Shown in pieces: positions 32,601-45,635 of a stretch of DNA of 64,000 nucleotides (within the stretch, counting starts at the first letter, position 1; the number at the start of each line of letters is the position of its first letter). Below the pieces are notes generated by a model. The model saw only the letters and a program-made list of their open reading frames with translations, had not been told where the DNA came from and did not search any database. This stretch comes from Dipteronia dyeriana (lineage: Eukaryota > Streptophyta > Magnoliopsida > Sapindales > Sapindaceae). The position numbers were made by a program, and so were the translations under genes. Location of the stretch: assembly GCA_032871835.1 (NCBI GenBank), contig CM065297.1, forward strand, positions 44,892,203 through 44,956,202. Direction: 5' to 3'.

Positions 32601-33570
32601 AACATTTTTTCCATGTTGCACAAATTGCCTTGAAAGCTCATTCTTGTGATATTTGGTATTTGGATAGTGGGTGCTCTAGGCACATGAATGGAAATAAGAG
32701 TTTCTTTGAGACTCTTGTGATGGAGGAGGGAGGAAATGTCACCTTTGGTGATGGATCCAAATAGAAGGTTAAAGGAAAGGGAACCATTTCCATTCCTGGA
32801 TTACCCTCCTTATCCAATGCTTTGTATGTTGATGGTTTATAAGCTAATTTGATAAGCATTTCACATCTTAGTGATAAAGGAAATTTCGTCTTGTTTAGGA
32901 AAAATGATTGTTCTATCTTATTGCCAAATGGACAAATCTTGTTAAAAGGTATGAGATCTAGCGACAATTGCTATTGTCTTGAGGCTAGAGTTGTCTCGTG
33001 CAATGTGTTCAAGGATGAATAAATTGAGTTGTGGCATGAAAGACTTGGTCACATGAACTATAGGGATTTACGAATCTTAGATAAGTTCAATGTTGTGCGA
33101 GGCCTTCCCAAGCTTGGGAAAAAGGTAGATGGTGTTTGTGGACCTTGCCATTATAAGCAAACCAAAAGTATGCATAAAAAGGGCAAGTATTTATCCACCA
33201 AGGAACCTCTAGAGCTTCTCCACATGGATCTTATGGGTCCCATGCAAACCGAGAGTTTAGGTGGAAAGAGATACATTTTTATGTGTGTAGATGACTTCTC
33301 TAGGTACACTTAGACTTATTTTCTTAGAGAAAAATCTGAAACCTTTGACAAGTTTAAAATGCTTTGTTCCAAAATTCAAAATGAAATGAACTCCAAGATT
33401 AAAAACATTAAAAGGATTAGGAGTGACCATGGGAAGGAATTTGAGAATGCTTATTTTGAAAACTATTGCAATAGTCTAGGCATCTCTCATGAGTTTTCGG
33501 CTCCTAGGACACCTCAACAAAATGGAGTTATTGAGAGGAAAAATAGGGTTCTTCAAGAAATGGCCCCGTG
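32601..33570 (+). pseudogene. Sirevirus A protease and integrase
   Basis: Protease motif WYLDSGCSRHM near 32655..32690, then stops at 32762, 32840 and 33020. Pre-integrase LWHERLGHMNYRDL, zinc-binding CGPCHYKQ, then the integrase core with Asp in LLHMDLMGP, Asp in SDHGKEF and Glu in NGVIERKNR. The TAG at 33311..33313 replaces TGG, and an extra C near 33563 moves the frame for the rest of pol. All catalytic residues that I can check are present. Confidence 0.88.
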
Positions 33571-35702
33571 TGATGTTGCTTAGCAACAAAGTCCTAAGGA
33601 ATCTTTGGGCCGAAGCCGTCAATACGGCTTGCTACATAGGAAATAGAGTCTTTCTAAGGCCCCATACTAGGCAAACCTCCTATGAGTTATGGAAAGGTAG
33701 AAATCCAAATGTTAGCTATTTCCACTCATTTGGAAGCAAATGCTACATTTTGAATGACCGTGATCAACTTGGCAAATTTGATGCTAAGAGTGATGAGGGT
33801 ATTTTCATTGGCTATGCCTTGAATAGTAGAGCCTATAGAGTTTTCAATCTAAAAACTAGGACCGTAATGGAATCATCTAATGTTGTCATTAATGATACTA
33901 GGCTCAAGCCTAATGACCATGAGGAGGAGGTAGATATAGTTGAGGACTCCCATTTGGAGAAGGTTGTTGATATTTCTAATGTTGAAAAGACTAATCTTAA
34001 TGATGACATACCACAACATATTGATAGGATTCCTCACTTGGACTCAAAAGAACCTGTTCCATGGGTTAAGAAACTCCATGACAATTATGACATCATTAGA
34101 GAGGTTAATAAGGGTGTTAGGACTAGGCGTCAAATGGCTAATGTAATTAGCTACACTTGCTACACCTCTCAAATAGAACCCAAGAAGGTTGATGAAGCCT
34201 TAAAGGATGAATTTTGGGTTCTTGCTATGCAAGAAGAGCTTAACCAATTTGAAAGGAATGAGGTTTGGACTCTAGTTCCTAGGCCCAAGAACACCAATGT
34301 GATAGGCACCAAGTTGGTATATAGGAACAAATCCGATGAGGATGGCAACATTGTGCGAAACAAGGCTAGGCTTGTAGCACAAGGGTACTCTCAAATTGAG
34401 GGTATTGACTTTGAGGAGACATTTTCTCCCGTTGCTAGGATTGAGTCCATTAGGCTTCTTTTATCCATCTCTTGTTTGTACAAGTTCAAATTATACCAAA
34501 TGGATGTTAAGAGTGCCTTCCTCAATGGTTTCTTGCAAGAGGAAGTGTTTGTTAAGCAACCCAAAGGGTTTGTGGATCCTCACCACCCTAATCATGTCTA
34601 TAATCTCAAGAAAGCTTTATATGGGTTGAAACAAGCACCAAGGGTTTGGTATAAGCGCCTCACTCAATTTCTTATAGACAATGGCTACACTAGGGGTAGT
34701 GTTGACAAGGCTTTATTCATCAAGAAAGACAAAGATGAGCTCTTTATAGCTCAAATCTATGTTGATGATATAGTTTTTGGCTCCATACATAACACCAAAG
34801 TCCAACAATTTGTTGATGTCATGTCTCATGAGTTTGAAATGAGTCTTGTTGGTGAGCTAAGTTACTTTCTAAGTTTACAAATTAAGCAAATGGATGATGG
34901 GATTTTCATATCCCAAGCTAAGTATGCCAAAAACCTAGTGAAGAAATTTGGCTTTAAAAGTGCCAAACATTGTGATACACCCATGAGTACCACTTTGAAG
35001 CTAAGCAAGGATGCTAGTGGTAAAAGTGTGGACCAAACTTTATATCGTGGCGTGATTGGTAGCTTGCTCTATTTGACCGCAAGTAGACCCGATATCTCTT
35101 TTAGTGTGGGTGTGTGTGCTAGATACCAATCGGATCCTAAAGAGTCCCATCTCTTTTCCGTTAAGAGAATCATTCGTTATGTGAATGGGACATCTAACTA
35201 TGGAATTTGGTACTCTTTTGACACTAATGCTTGTCTTGTAGGCTTTAGTGATGCAGATTGGGCAGGAAATTGTGTTGATAGGAAAAGTACATCGGGCGGT
35301 TGCTTTTTCCTTGGGAACAACCTTGTCTCTTGGTTTTGTAAGAAGCAAAATTCCATTTCCTTGTCCACGGCTGAGGCCGAATACATAGCTGACGGGAATA
35401 GATACACACAACTCCTTTGGATGAAGCAAATGCTAGTCGACTATGGATTTAATCAAGGTACTCTTACTCTCTTTTGTGATAACATGAGTGCAATTAATAT
35501 TTCCAAGAATCCGGTTCAACATTCTAGAACTAAGCATACTAACATCCGTCATCATTTCATTAGAGAACTAGTTGAAAGCAAATGCATAGCACTTGAGCAT
35601 GTAGGTACTAATGATCAACTAGCGGATCTATTTACTAAACCCTTATATGCTACTCGATTCAAAACTCTTAGTAGATATATTGGGATTTGTTTAATGGAGT
35701 GA
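33489..35702 (+). pseudogene. Sirevirus A integrase C-terminus, RT and RNase H (copy 2)
   Basis: Same 737-codon open frame as at 236..2449, with identical translation. The true coding part begins after the frameshift near 33563. YVDD lies at about 34758..34769. The identity of even the disabling mutations with copy 1 shows that the duplication came after decay. Confidence 0.92.
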
Positions 35703-35844
35703 TGAGTTGTGGTCTTTGACCCCAAAAGGGGAACTTAAGCAAAGAGAGCTATTGTATACTTGTTGCATCCAATTTTTTTGAAAATGTTTATGCTCATTTA
35801 TTGATTGCTTGAGTAGCTTGGTTGCACTTATAATATAGTATATT

Positions 35845-35849
35845 GTATT
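35845..35849. repeat. Target site duplication (GTATT), left, copy 2
   Basis: Same as 2592..2596. Confidence 0.92.
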
Positions 35850-36840
35850 TGATGGAAATCGTTAACTTAGCAATCATACACCCCAATAGCTAAAGAGCTA
35901 TGATACATATGGAATGCAATTTAACACCCTCCAACTAATTGAAACAAACTCAATCGTTCAAGATTGAAGTAAGAGAAACTATTCTAATCACTTTATCAAT
36001 GGAATGATGATAAAAGCTAATTAGAACAGCACTTTGATTTCCCCATAACGCCACAAACTATGAAGTTTGATAGGTTTGAAGGCAAAACAAAGATTTTGAG
36101 GTTGTTGAACGCCACAAGCTGAATAAGCTTGATAAGTTCCAAAGTTCATGCAAGAACTTAAAAACAAAACACTCACAAAGTGCTCAAATAAGTTTATATT
36201 ACTCAAATCTCTGCCTTACATAGAAAAAGCAGCCTTGTTTATATAGAACAAAGGCCAAGGACAATACAACACAAATAAAACTGCCCATTAAATGTGTAAC
36301 CTCCCACTAAATGACATTTAGACCATGAATAATGGCCATAAAGTATTCAGCCTTTGTAACTCCTTATTCCTAATCAAAGAACACATGAACTCACCCAACA
36401 CAAAAACCAAAACTATTCATAAAATAAGCCTACAAAACCCAACACAATTAAACCCAAACTAATAAGAAAATAATCTCACAAAACCCAACATAATTAAACC
36501 CAAACTAATTATAAAATAGGCCCACAAAACCCAACATGGTCGAATGGCCTTTTATTCTTCAAGATAGGCTAGAATAATTCATTCTAACAAGGCTGGACTC
36601 TTGTCTTCAGGATTTGGACTTGTTTGAAACATGTTAACCATTTTATACTCTTCTTCCATCCTTAGAACCTTGACCGGATCTTGACTAGCTTGCTCCTTCC
36701 AAATGCTTCCCATTAAACAAGTTAAGGCTTCTTTCATCCTTTTAGCTTTAGCTCTTGTCATTGGTCCTCCATGAATGGTTAAAGGATCTGGATCTTTTCT
36801 AACCTTAGCCGAATTGTGATCAACTGGCTGGTCCTCATCA
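35850..36840 (-). repeat. 3' LTR of the gypsy element (copy 2)
   Basis: 991 bp, the counterpart of 2597..3587, with the pol tail on the minus strand from 36840 to 36579. Confidence 0.93.
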
Positions 36841-38212
36841 TTCCCCCTTTCCTCGAAAGGATTCGTCCTCGAATCAGCACCTCATCACCTACATCAAACA
36901 AATACAAATTAGAAACATTGAAAGTTGCATTAACATTGCCATACTCACTTGGTAGTTCCAGCTTGTATGCATTGTCATTGATTCTTTGAAGGACTCGAAA
37001 TGTTCCATCCCCTATTGTCATAAGTTTAGACTTTCGTTTGCTAGGAAATCTTTCCTTCCTCAAGTGTACCCAGACCCAATCACCAGGTTCAAATACTACT
37101 TGCTTTCGGCCTTTGTTATGTTGCTTCTCATATTGTAGAGTTTTCTTTTCAATTTGTGTGCGCACCTTTTCATGCAAGGCTTTGACAAAATCAGCTTTTT
37201 GCTTACCATCCAAATTAGCTCTTTCCAAAGGTAAAGGTAGTAAATCCATAGGAGATAATGGATTGAACCCGTACATAACTTCAAATGGTGAATGGTTTGT
37301 TGTAGCATGCACACTTCGATTATAAGCAAACTCCACATGTGGCAAGTATTCCTCCCAATTCTTCAAATTCCTTTGAATTATGGCCCTCAAAAGCATTGAT
37401 AAAGTTCTGTTTACCACCTCTGTTTGTCCATCTATTTGTGGATGACAAGTGGTTGAATACAGCAGCTTTGTACCCAACTTTCTCCAAAGCGTTTTCCAAA
37501 AGTGGTTAAGGAACTTCACATCTCTATCACTCACAATTGTCCTTGGAATTCCGTGTAACCTCACAATTTCTCTGAAGAACAGCTCCGCAACAAAAGTCGC
37601 ATCATCTGTTTTGTAGCAAGGAATGAAATGTGCCATCTTGCTGAACCTATCAACAACAACAAAAATAGAATCTCTCCCCCCTTTTGACCTAGGTAATCCC
37701 AAGACAAAGTCCATTGATATATCAACCCAAGGCTCACTAGGTATAGGAAGAGGAGTATACAGCCCATGAGGCATTACTTTAGATTTAGCTCGTTTGCAAT
37801 TAATGCATCTCTCACATATTCTCTCAACGTCTCTTTTCATGTGTGGCCAAAAGAAATGATCATTTGACACACCCAAAGTCTTTTTAACTCCAAAATGCCC
37901 CATTAACCCGCCACTATGTGCCTCTCTCACAAGCAATTCTCTCATTGAACATCTAGGAACACACAGCTTGTTTTCTTTGAAAAGAAAACCATCATGCCTA
38001 AAGAACTTGTCAAAACCCCCTTGCTCACATGCCCCATAAACATTAGCAAAATCAAAGTCAGAATTGTATAAGTCTTTAATGTACTCAAAACCCAATAATT
38101 TTGCATCAAGCTTAGAAATTAGAGCATACCTTCTAGAAAGAGCATCGGCAACCACATTCTCCTTACCTTGTTTGTACTTGATGATGTATGGAAAGGATTC
38201 AATAAACTCCAC
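36779..38212 (-). pseudogene. Gypsy integrase (copy 2)
   Basis: Same 477-codon open frame as 3526..4959, with HHCC and D,D35E intact and the same shift near 36875. Confidence 0.92.
36841..36855 (-). promoter_or_regulatory. Polypurine tract of the gypsy element (copy 2)
   Basis: Counterpart of 3588..3602, directly next to the LTR. Confidence 0.87.
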
Positions 38213-38323
38213 CCATTTTGCATGCCTACGACTTAGCTTTCCTTATCCTTTGAGATATTTCAAGGACTCATGATCGGTGTGTATAATGAATTCCTTGTAC
38301 CAAAGATAGTGCTGCCATGTCTC

Positions 38324-39673
38324 TTACACTCTCACCAAGGCATAAAACTCCTTATCATACGTCGGGTAGTTAAGACTTGTTCCACTTAGCTTCTCACTAA
38401 AGAATGCAATGGGTTTGCCCTCTTTCATTAAGACTCCTCCAATACCTATTCCACTTGCATCACACTCAATCTCAAAAGTTTTAGCAAAGTTAGGCAAAGC
38501 AAGCAAAGGTGCTGAACTAAGTTTGTGTTTAAGCAAGTTAAAAGCATCATCTTGTTCTTTACCCCACCTAAATCCCACATTCTTTTTTATGCATTCAGTT
38601 AATGGTGCAGCAATGGTAGAAAAATCCTTAATGAATCTCCTATAAAAGCTAGCAAGACCATGAAAACTCCTTACATTACTAACACAAGTGGGTTTCGGCC
38701 ACTCCCTAATTACTTTCACTTTTTCTTGATCAACATGTATTCCTTTATCATTAACAACATAACCAAGAAAAGTAAGTTCATTAGTGCAAAAAATGCATTT
38801 CTTTAGATTAGCATATAACTTTTCTTTCCTAAGCACATCAAAAACAGCCTTTAAATGTGTTACATGCTCGTCTAAATTTTTGCTATACACAAGTATATCA
38901 TCAAAATAAACTACTACAAAATTTCCAATGTAAGCACGCAAAACATGGTTCATCAATCTCATAAAAGTACTAGGTGCGTTAGTTAGGTCAAAAGGCATTA
39001 CTAACCATTCATATAGACCATGTTTAGTTTTGAAAGCGGTTTTCCATTCATCACCCTCATGCATTCTTATTTGATGATATCCAGATTTCAAATCAATCTT
39101 TGAAAACACACAAGAACCATGCAATTCATCCAACATATCATCTAACCTAGGGATAGGACGTCTATACTTTACCATGATTTTGTTGATGGCTCGACAATCA
39201 ACACACATTCTCCAAGAACCATCCTTTTTAGGTACCAACAAAACAGGAACCGCACAAGGACTCATGCTTTCACGTACATATCCCTTTTCCATAATCTCAC
39301 TTACTTGCTTTTGGATTTCCTTGGTCTCTTCGGGGTTGCATCTATATGCTGGCCTATTTGGTATGCTTGCACCCGGAATGAAATCAATTTGATGTTCGAT
39401 TCCTCTAATTGGTGGCAAACCAATAGGAACATCTTCAGGAAAGAGATCCTCATTTTTCAGCAAAATACCAACAATAACACTAGGCAAACTCTTGTTAATT
39501 TCATTAGAAACAATTAAAACATCCTTGTACATAAGTACAAGTAAAGGCTGCCTCATGGTTAATGCTTTCTCCACATCACACATTTTTGCATAAACACTCA
39601 TTTTTCTTTCACTCAAGCCTTCCTTGTTTTCTCTCCCCTTGTGTTTCCCATTGCTCTCATTTTTACCACTCAA
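38324..39673 (-). pseudogene. Gypsy reverse transcriptase and RNase H (copy 2)
   Basis: Same 449-codon frame as 5071..6420, including the YFDD active site and the closing TAA. Confidence 0.92.
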
Positions 39674-39857
39674 CTCACCTTTTTTTTCTCTTTTTCTTGC
39701 TCCCTTCCCAAAGTTTCAGCTAATGAAGATTCAAGCTCTTCATATTGCTATTTTATACGCATTTAGTCTTCAAAAATTGTCTTTGGAGGCAAAGGTCCAA
39801 GTTGGTATTTTTGTCCCTCCATGATCAAAGAATAACGGTTCTTAAACCCATCATGCA

Positions 39858-41381
39858 TTACCCTTCGATCATATTGCCATGGTCTCCCCAATAACATGTG
39901 ACCAGCATACATAGGTACCACATCACACCAAAATCATCCTTATATCTACCAATTGAAAAAGAAATTAACACTTGCCGATTTACCTTCACAACACCACTAT
40001 CATTCAACCATTGTAACTTGTATGGTTTTGGATGTTTAATAGTAGGTAATTTCAGTTTCTCCACAAGCAAGGTACTTGCCACATTTGTACAACTTCCACT
40101 ATCCACAATCACATTACACAACTTGTTAGCAATCAAACAATGAGTATGAAACAAATTTTCACGTTGCTCACCATGTTCATTAATTTTACTTTGCAAACTA
40201 AGTGTGCGTTGTACAACCAAATTTTCTCCACTAGCATACTCTACATCACTAGTATCTTCTAAATGTGGCATGTCATCTTCATCCTCTATCTGACTTTCTG
40301 ATTCAACTGTCCCATCCCTCATGATCATTACCCTTTTATTAGGACATTCACGTGCCACATGACCATGTCCAAGGCACTTAAAACACTTAATGACTCTAGT
40401 TTGATTAGGTTGATTCTCACCTCTACCCTTGCTACCTATTTCATTTTTGCTTTTAGTTTCATCAATTTTAGGCTTAACAATGGGTTTATCATCTTTTTTA
40501 CCCCAATTCGGTTTCCAAGAAGAAGAAGAATCTGAATAAGGTTTTGAATCATACCTGATGCCTTTTCTTTTGAGTTGCCTTTCAATCTTCATTGCCACAC
40601 CCACCATGTCCTCAATCTCCACATAATGTTGTAACTCCACAAGATCAATAATGTTTTTGTTTAACCCACTCAAAAACCGAGCCATGGTGGCCTCACGGTC
40701 CTCCTCCACATTAGCCCTTATCATGGCGATCTCCATTTCTTTGTGATATTCTTCTACACTCATAGAACCTTGTGTCAAAGTTTGTAATCGTTGATGCAAA
40801 TCCCTATAGTAATGGCTAGGGACAAATCTCCTCCTCATGATTTGTTTCATCTCTAACCAAGTCTCTACGGGTCTTTCACCATTTCTACGCCTGTCTTTAC
40901 ACAATTGATCCCACCAAACAATAGCATAATCATAAAATTCAACAGCAGCTAGTTTTACCTTTTTCTCTTCGGAGTAATTATGACATTCAAATATTAGCTC
41001 CACTTTTCGTTCCCATTCCAAATAGGCATCCGGATTGTTCTTCCCTTGAAAATGAGGAATTTTCATTTTGATGCTGCCAATGTTTCGGTCCACACCATCA
41101 AAACGTCCTCTTCTAGCTTGTCTTTTAGGATTAACGTCTAGACCAATGATGGTAGCTTGGCCATCATCCGTGTCTTTTCCACCATCATATACATCATTGT
41201 CAAAGGCTGGTTGTCTTCCTCATCGTGGTTCACTTTGCAATCTGGTAATTGCTTCATCATGTCTTTCTAGACGATCTCCTACATCTCCCATCACTTTGAA
41301 CATACGTTCAAATTGTTGCTGCATTGGTTGAATCACTTGATCATTTGAGGAAGAACTCACTTCTTTATCTTTGTTAGACAT
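39858..41381 (-). pseudogene. Gypsy gag and protease (copy 2)
   Basis: Same as 6605..8128: ATG at 41381, TGA at 41220..41222, zinc knuckle and DSG motif intact. Confidence 0.9.
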
Positions 41382-42024
41382 GTTTAAAACCTGAAAAAAA
41401 AAAAGTTAGAACAACCTCACAATCACTCCCTCATGTGTTTCTCTCAAAGAATTGATTCACACCACTCGTGTTTCACACAATTATTTGACTTTTCTCGAAA
41501 CTAATCTCACCACTCTTGCCTTTTACCTCTCTTGTTTTGTTCTTTGGGTTCTTAGATTAACTAAGGTCCTTTTTAACAAACAATTCAGATTATGGAAAAT
41601 TCAACGGAGTGAAATTGGGTAGGTCTAAAAAAAACAAACAAAAGGTAGGCCACTTAAAGTAAACAAAGATTAGAACTGAAATATCAATTTCTCTCCCAAA
41701 TAGAATTCTGTTTGTTTTGGTTAAGAAGACAATATTTAAATATTTCCCAAACCGAAACAAGAACGATATGAACAAAGAAAGATTTTTGGAATTTTGTAAG
41801 AATTCCTTGAATCCGCAATACTTTTTTTTTTGTCTTTTTTTTCCGTTTTTTTTCTGCGGAAAACAAAGAAGAATGATAATAACCTCAAGAAGCACAACAA
41901 TTAAGATGAATAATAGATACGGTGCTATAAGATGAAGAAGAAAAGAAAGTGAGAAAAAAAAAACTAAAAGAACAACAAATAAATGGATATGCAAACCTCA
42001 AACTTGAGCCAAGCTCTGATACCA
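41382..42024 (-). promoter_or_regulatory. Gypsy leader and tRNA-iMet PBS (copy 2)
   Basis: PBS at 42009..42024 on the minus strand. Two homopolymers in this leader differ in length from copy 1. Confidence 0.83.
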
Positions 42025-42027
42025 AAA

Positions 42028-43017
42028 TGATGGAAATCATTAACTTAGCAACATACACCCCAATAGCTAAAGAGCTATGATACATATGGAATGCAATTTA
42101 ACACCCTCCAACTAATTGAAACAAACCCAATCATTCAAGATTGAAGTAAGAGAAACTATTCTAATCACTTTATCAATGGAATGATGATAAAAGCTAATTA
42201 GAACAACACTTTGATTTCCCCATAACGCCACAAACTATGAAGTTTGATAAGTTTAAAGGCAAAACAAAGATTTTGAGGTTGTTGAACGCCACAAGCTGAA
42301 TAAGCTTGATAAGTTCCAAAGTTCATGCAAGAACTTAAAAACAAAACACTCACAAAGTGCTCAAATAAGTTTATATTACTCAAATCTCTGCCTTACATAG
42401 AAAAAGCAGCCTTGTTTATATAGAACAAAGGCCAAGGACAATACAACACAAATAAAACTGCCCATTAAATGTGTAACCTCCCACTAAATGACATTTAGAC
42501 CATGAATAATGGCCATAAAGTATTCAGCCTTTGTAACTCCATATTCCTAATCAAAGAACACATGAACTCACCCAACACAAAAACCAAAACTATTCATAAA
42601 ATAAGCCCACAAAACCCAACACAATTAAACCCAAACTAATAAGAAAATAAGCTCACAAAACCCAACATAATTAAACCCAAACTAATTATAAAATAGGCCC
42701 ACAAAACCCAACATGGTCGAATGGCCTTTTATTCTTCAAGATAGGCTAGAATACTTCATTCTAACAAGGCTGAACTCTTGTCTTCAGGATTTGGACTTGT
42801 TTGAAACATGTTAACCATTTTATACTCTTCTTCCATCCTTAGAACCTTGACCAAATCTTGACTAGCTTGCTCCTTCCAAATGCTTCCCATTAAACAAGTT
42901 AAGGCTTCTTTCATCCTTTTAGCTTTAGCTCTTGTCATTGGTCCTCCATGAATGGTTAAAGGATCTGGATCTTTTCTAACCTTAGCCGAATTGTGATCAA
43001 CTGGCTGGTCCTCATCA
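42028..43017 (-). repeat. 5' LTR of the gypsy element (copy 2)
   Basis: 990 bp, the counterpart of 8775..9764. The GTATT duplicate follows at 43018..43022. Confidence 0.93.
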
Positions 43018-43022
43018 GTATT

Positions 43023-44084
43023 TTCTTCAATAAGTGTCCATGTCATATTTATGTTCAGACATGCATTTTTGGATTAGGAGATCTACATAGTAAGTACATA
43101 TTCAATGACCTTTAATTATCTCCATGACATGATGATTCTTTAATGACATGCTAATGAAATATTATAAAGCATGAATTGATGATTGCAATTGTTGAATGCA
43201 AAATATTGTGTGAAAAAACTAGTGAGACTAAAATGTTTCATCAATGTCTCTCTTTCTTTATTAGTTGAACATGGCTACTATCATACGGGTATCCTACCCG
43301 GAAAAATCAAATAGGGTGCAAAGTTGCTCATGCCACGTTTAGCTTATAAAGTTGGATATAGTGCCATTAAAATTTGATATCTATAAAAACTCTATATCCT
43401 TGCTTCTCTCATGACAAATGGTGAAATTGGTTTGAATTATATTGGAAACCTTTGTCATTTGCTTTGCCAAATACCATTATTTTTGGTCTTGAATGCAACA
43501 TGTCTTGTATGCAAAGCATTTTTGATTCACACATTTTCTTCAAATAAATCTCCTTGTTTCTCTCCTATTAATAGAGTTGCATAAATGTGGCTTATATAAT
43601 TATGCAATTGTCTTGTATGCTCCATTCTTTCTTTGCCTTGAGTGACCCGGTTGAGGACTTTTCCTTTGCCTATATCATGACAAAAAGGGGAGTAGCATTG
43701 ACCTAGCATTGTGGTGTTAGGGGAGTAGCATATGGTAGCATGTGTTGGCTTTATGGGGAGTAGTACTTGTTCTTTGAGAGATTACATTTAGGGGGAGTAA
43801 CCCTTTGAGGGGGAGCATTGCATGATGAGGTGCATTACTCATATTCTTATATGCAACTGCTTTTGTTTTCTATCCACTTGATCATCTCACATGCACTTGG
43901 TTTGGAAAGTTTACTTGTTGTTTGTTTTGTGTGTAGGGTTGATGATTCTACAAGAGATTGAAGATTTGAAGTTTTTTTTATGTATATCTCTTTGTAATGT
44001 AGAATTTTTTCCCGGTCTTATTTTTTGTTTTGTGAGGATCAATGTGAGTGGTGGTTTTGTCATGAAATAGCCAAATGGGGAGAT
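43023..44084 (+). other. Sirevirus A 3' UTR with polypurine motif cluster (copy 2)
   Basis: Counterpart of 9770..10831. Motif cluster at 43681..43819, PPT at 44073..44084. Confidence 0.75.
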
Positions 44085-45635
44085 TGTAAAGTCCTCATTT
44101 ATTGATTGGCTTATTTCGTGAACAAATCACATTTTTGGGGTATTATGTAAGGGTAGCTTAGGCTCTCAAGACCTCAAGAGGAGAAGCACCAAAGGTAAAA
44201 TTCTTGTGCTTACTTGCTTTGAAGAGATAGTTGCACACACTCACAAATTCATGCATAACTCTTATTCATATATGTTGTGTGTTTATACTTGTGTGCATTT
44301 TGGTTTAAATGACCCTTGTTGATTTATTTTCATCGTGTAATTAATTTTTTATGTCATGTTAGACATTAGAATATGATGCATTTTCATCACTTTATTACTT
44401 GTTGATTTTGTGTGTTTGAGTGTTGAAAAAATGGGCATTGCGCTGGTAGTGTGCTACTCGACTAGCGCAGCCTCACCAGCGCAACATTCCACTGAAACGC
44501 CGCTTGTCATGCGCCACTGAGTTGCTCCACTGCACCCGCGCAAAGTTGGAAAAGTGGGCAGTGCGCTGGTGGTGCGCTACTCTACTAGCGCAGCCTCACC
44601 AGCACAATATTCTGATGGATTTTCACATGTGATGCCCCACTGAGCTACGTCACTCGTCCATCGTCTATTAAAAATATTAGGTTGTGTGCTGGTGGTGCGC
44701 TACTCGACCAGCGCACCTCATCAACGCACATAGAAGAAGCTTGAACATATTTTTCAAAATGACTTCACTTTGTTTGGATCTCATATATATATAACTCTTT
44801 GCTTTAATGTCATGTAAGAGTTCAGAATATCACATCTTTTCCTTAGAAACCGTTCCAAGAACTCATCTTTAAACACTCAAAGCATTCCCATGTGCATAAA
44901 AACTTCATCTTGCATCATCTAAAGCCATTTAGAGTGCATTTATGGATAGTTTTGCTTCATCACATCTTGTTTGGTAAGTTTTTCACTATCTTCTTACAAG
45001 TTAAGTGTTTTGCTTGCTAAGCCATCTCTTTAATTATTTGCATGCTCTTAGAACATATTCTAGATACAAATTAGAGATTTTTGTGATGACATGATTGAGT
45101 GTTGTATTGTGATAGCTTCATAGGATTGTTTGATCTATGTTTAGCTAAGCTTTTTGAACATGTCATTTAGCTCATGATATCTAGGATTGTATTGATTGTC
45201 ATATCATTATCCTAGATAAGCATATAAGGTTTCCTAGCCTTGTTTGTTCTTTGAATATCATGATATATTCACATAGGACATGTTATCTCTTCATTGAGAA
45301 GTAAGACTTGTGTTGCTTCCGGGAGTAGGTAGCTTAAATCGCAAGCAAGAGAGACTAGGTTCACTTATACCGGGATTAGGTTGTAATTCCTTTGCCATTA
45401 GTGGATTCGAGGTTCGAGTGTGGCACACATATCAGCCTGTGGTTTTTCCCATTTGGAGGGTTTCCACGTAAATCTCAAGTGTCTTTATTATTTCCGTACT
45501 TTTTACACTTGTGATATTTTTGTAACTAGCTAGGCATTTTCGTCAACTTGACCTTTAACGAAAATTGGGTAAAATTGTTTGAAATCTATTCACCCCCCTT
45601 AGATTAATATTATACACACCATAATATTTGTTTCA
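44085..45635 (+). repeat. 3' LTR of Sirevirus A (copy 2)
   Basis: Counterpart of 10832..12382 and physical partner of the 5' LTR at 28882..30441. Palindrome-rich island at 44438..44730. Confidence 0.92.

Larger units (their letters stand above)
1..33253. repeat. Tandem repeat unit, copy 1 (~33.25 kb)
   Basis: The sequence from position 1 recurs in direct orientation from 33254 to the end of the window. Every element boundary, stop codon and frameshift checked by eye recurs at a constant offset of 33253, or 33252 after the T8/T7 run near 16,690. The unit consists entirely of nested retrotransposons. Its edges here are set by the window and are not biological breakpoints, because the repeat continues past both ends. 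It may be a recent segmental duplication, part of a longer array, or a false duplication in the assembly. The sequence alone does not decide. Confidence 0.95.
35850..43017 (-). mobile_element. Ty3/gypsy LTR retrotransposon, copy 2
   Basis: Duplicate of 2597..9764 at an offset of 33253. It is identical in structure and in every stop or frameshift checked. The only differences seen are two homopolymer length changes in the 5' leader (near 41627 and 41822), which alter some meaningless small frames there. Confidence 0.93.
28882..45635 (+). mobile_element. Sirevirus A (Ty1/copia), full length across the copy 1/copy 2 boundary
   Basis: Complete element with 5' LTR 28882..30441, PBS 30444..30458, gag-pol 30569..35702, 3' UTR, PPT and 3' LTR 44085..45635. 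The gypsy element 35850..43017 is inserted in the 3' UTR. Without it the Sirevirus is about 9.6 kb, a normal Sirevirus size. It interrupts Tat gag. Flanking pentamers are TGTTA (28877..28881) and GGTTG (45636..45640), which match at only three positions. Confidence 0.9.
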
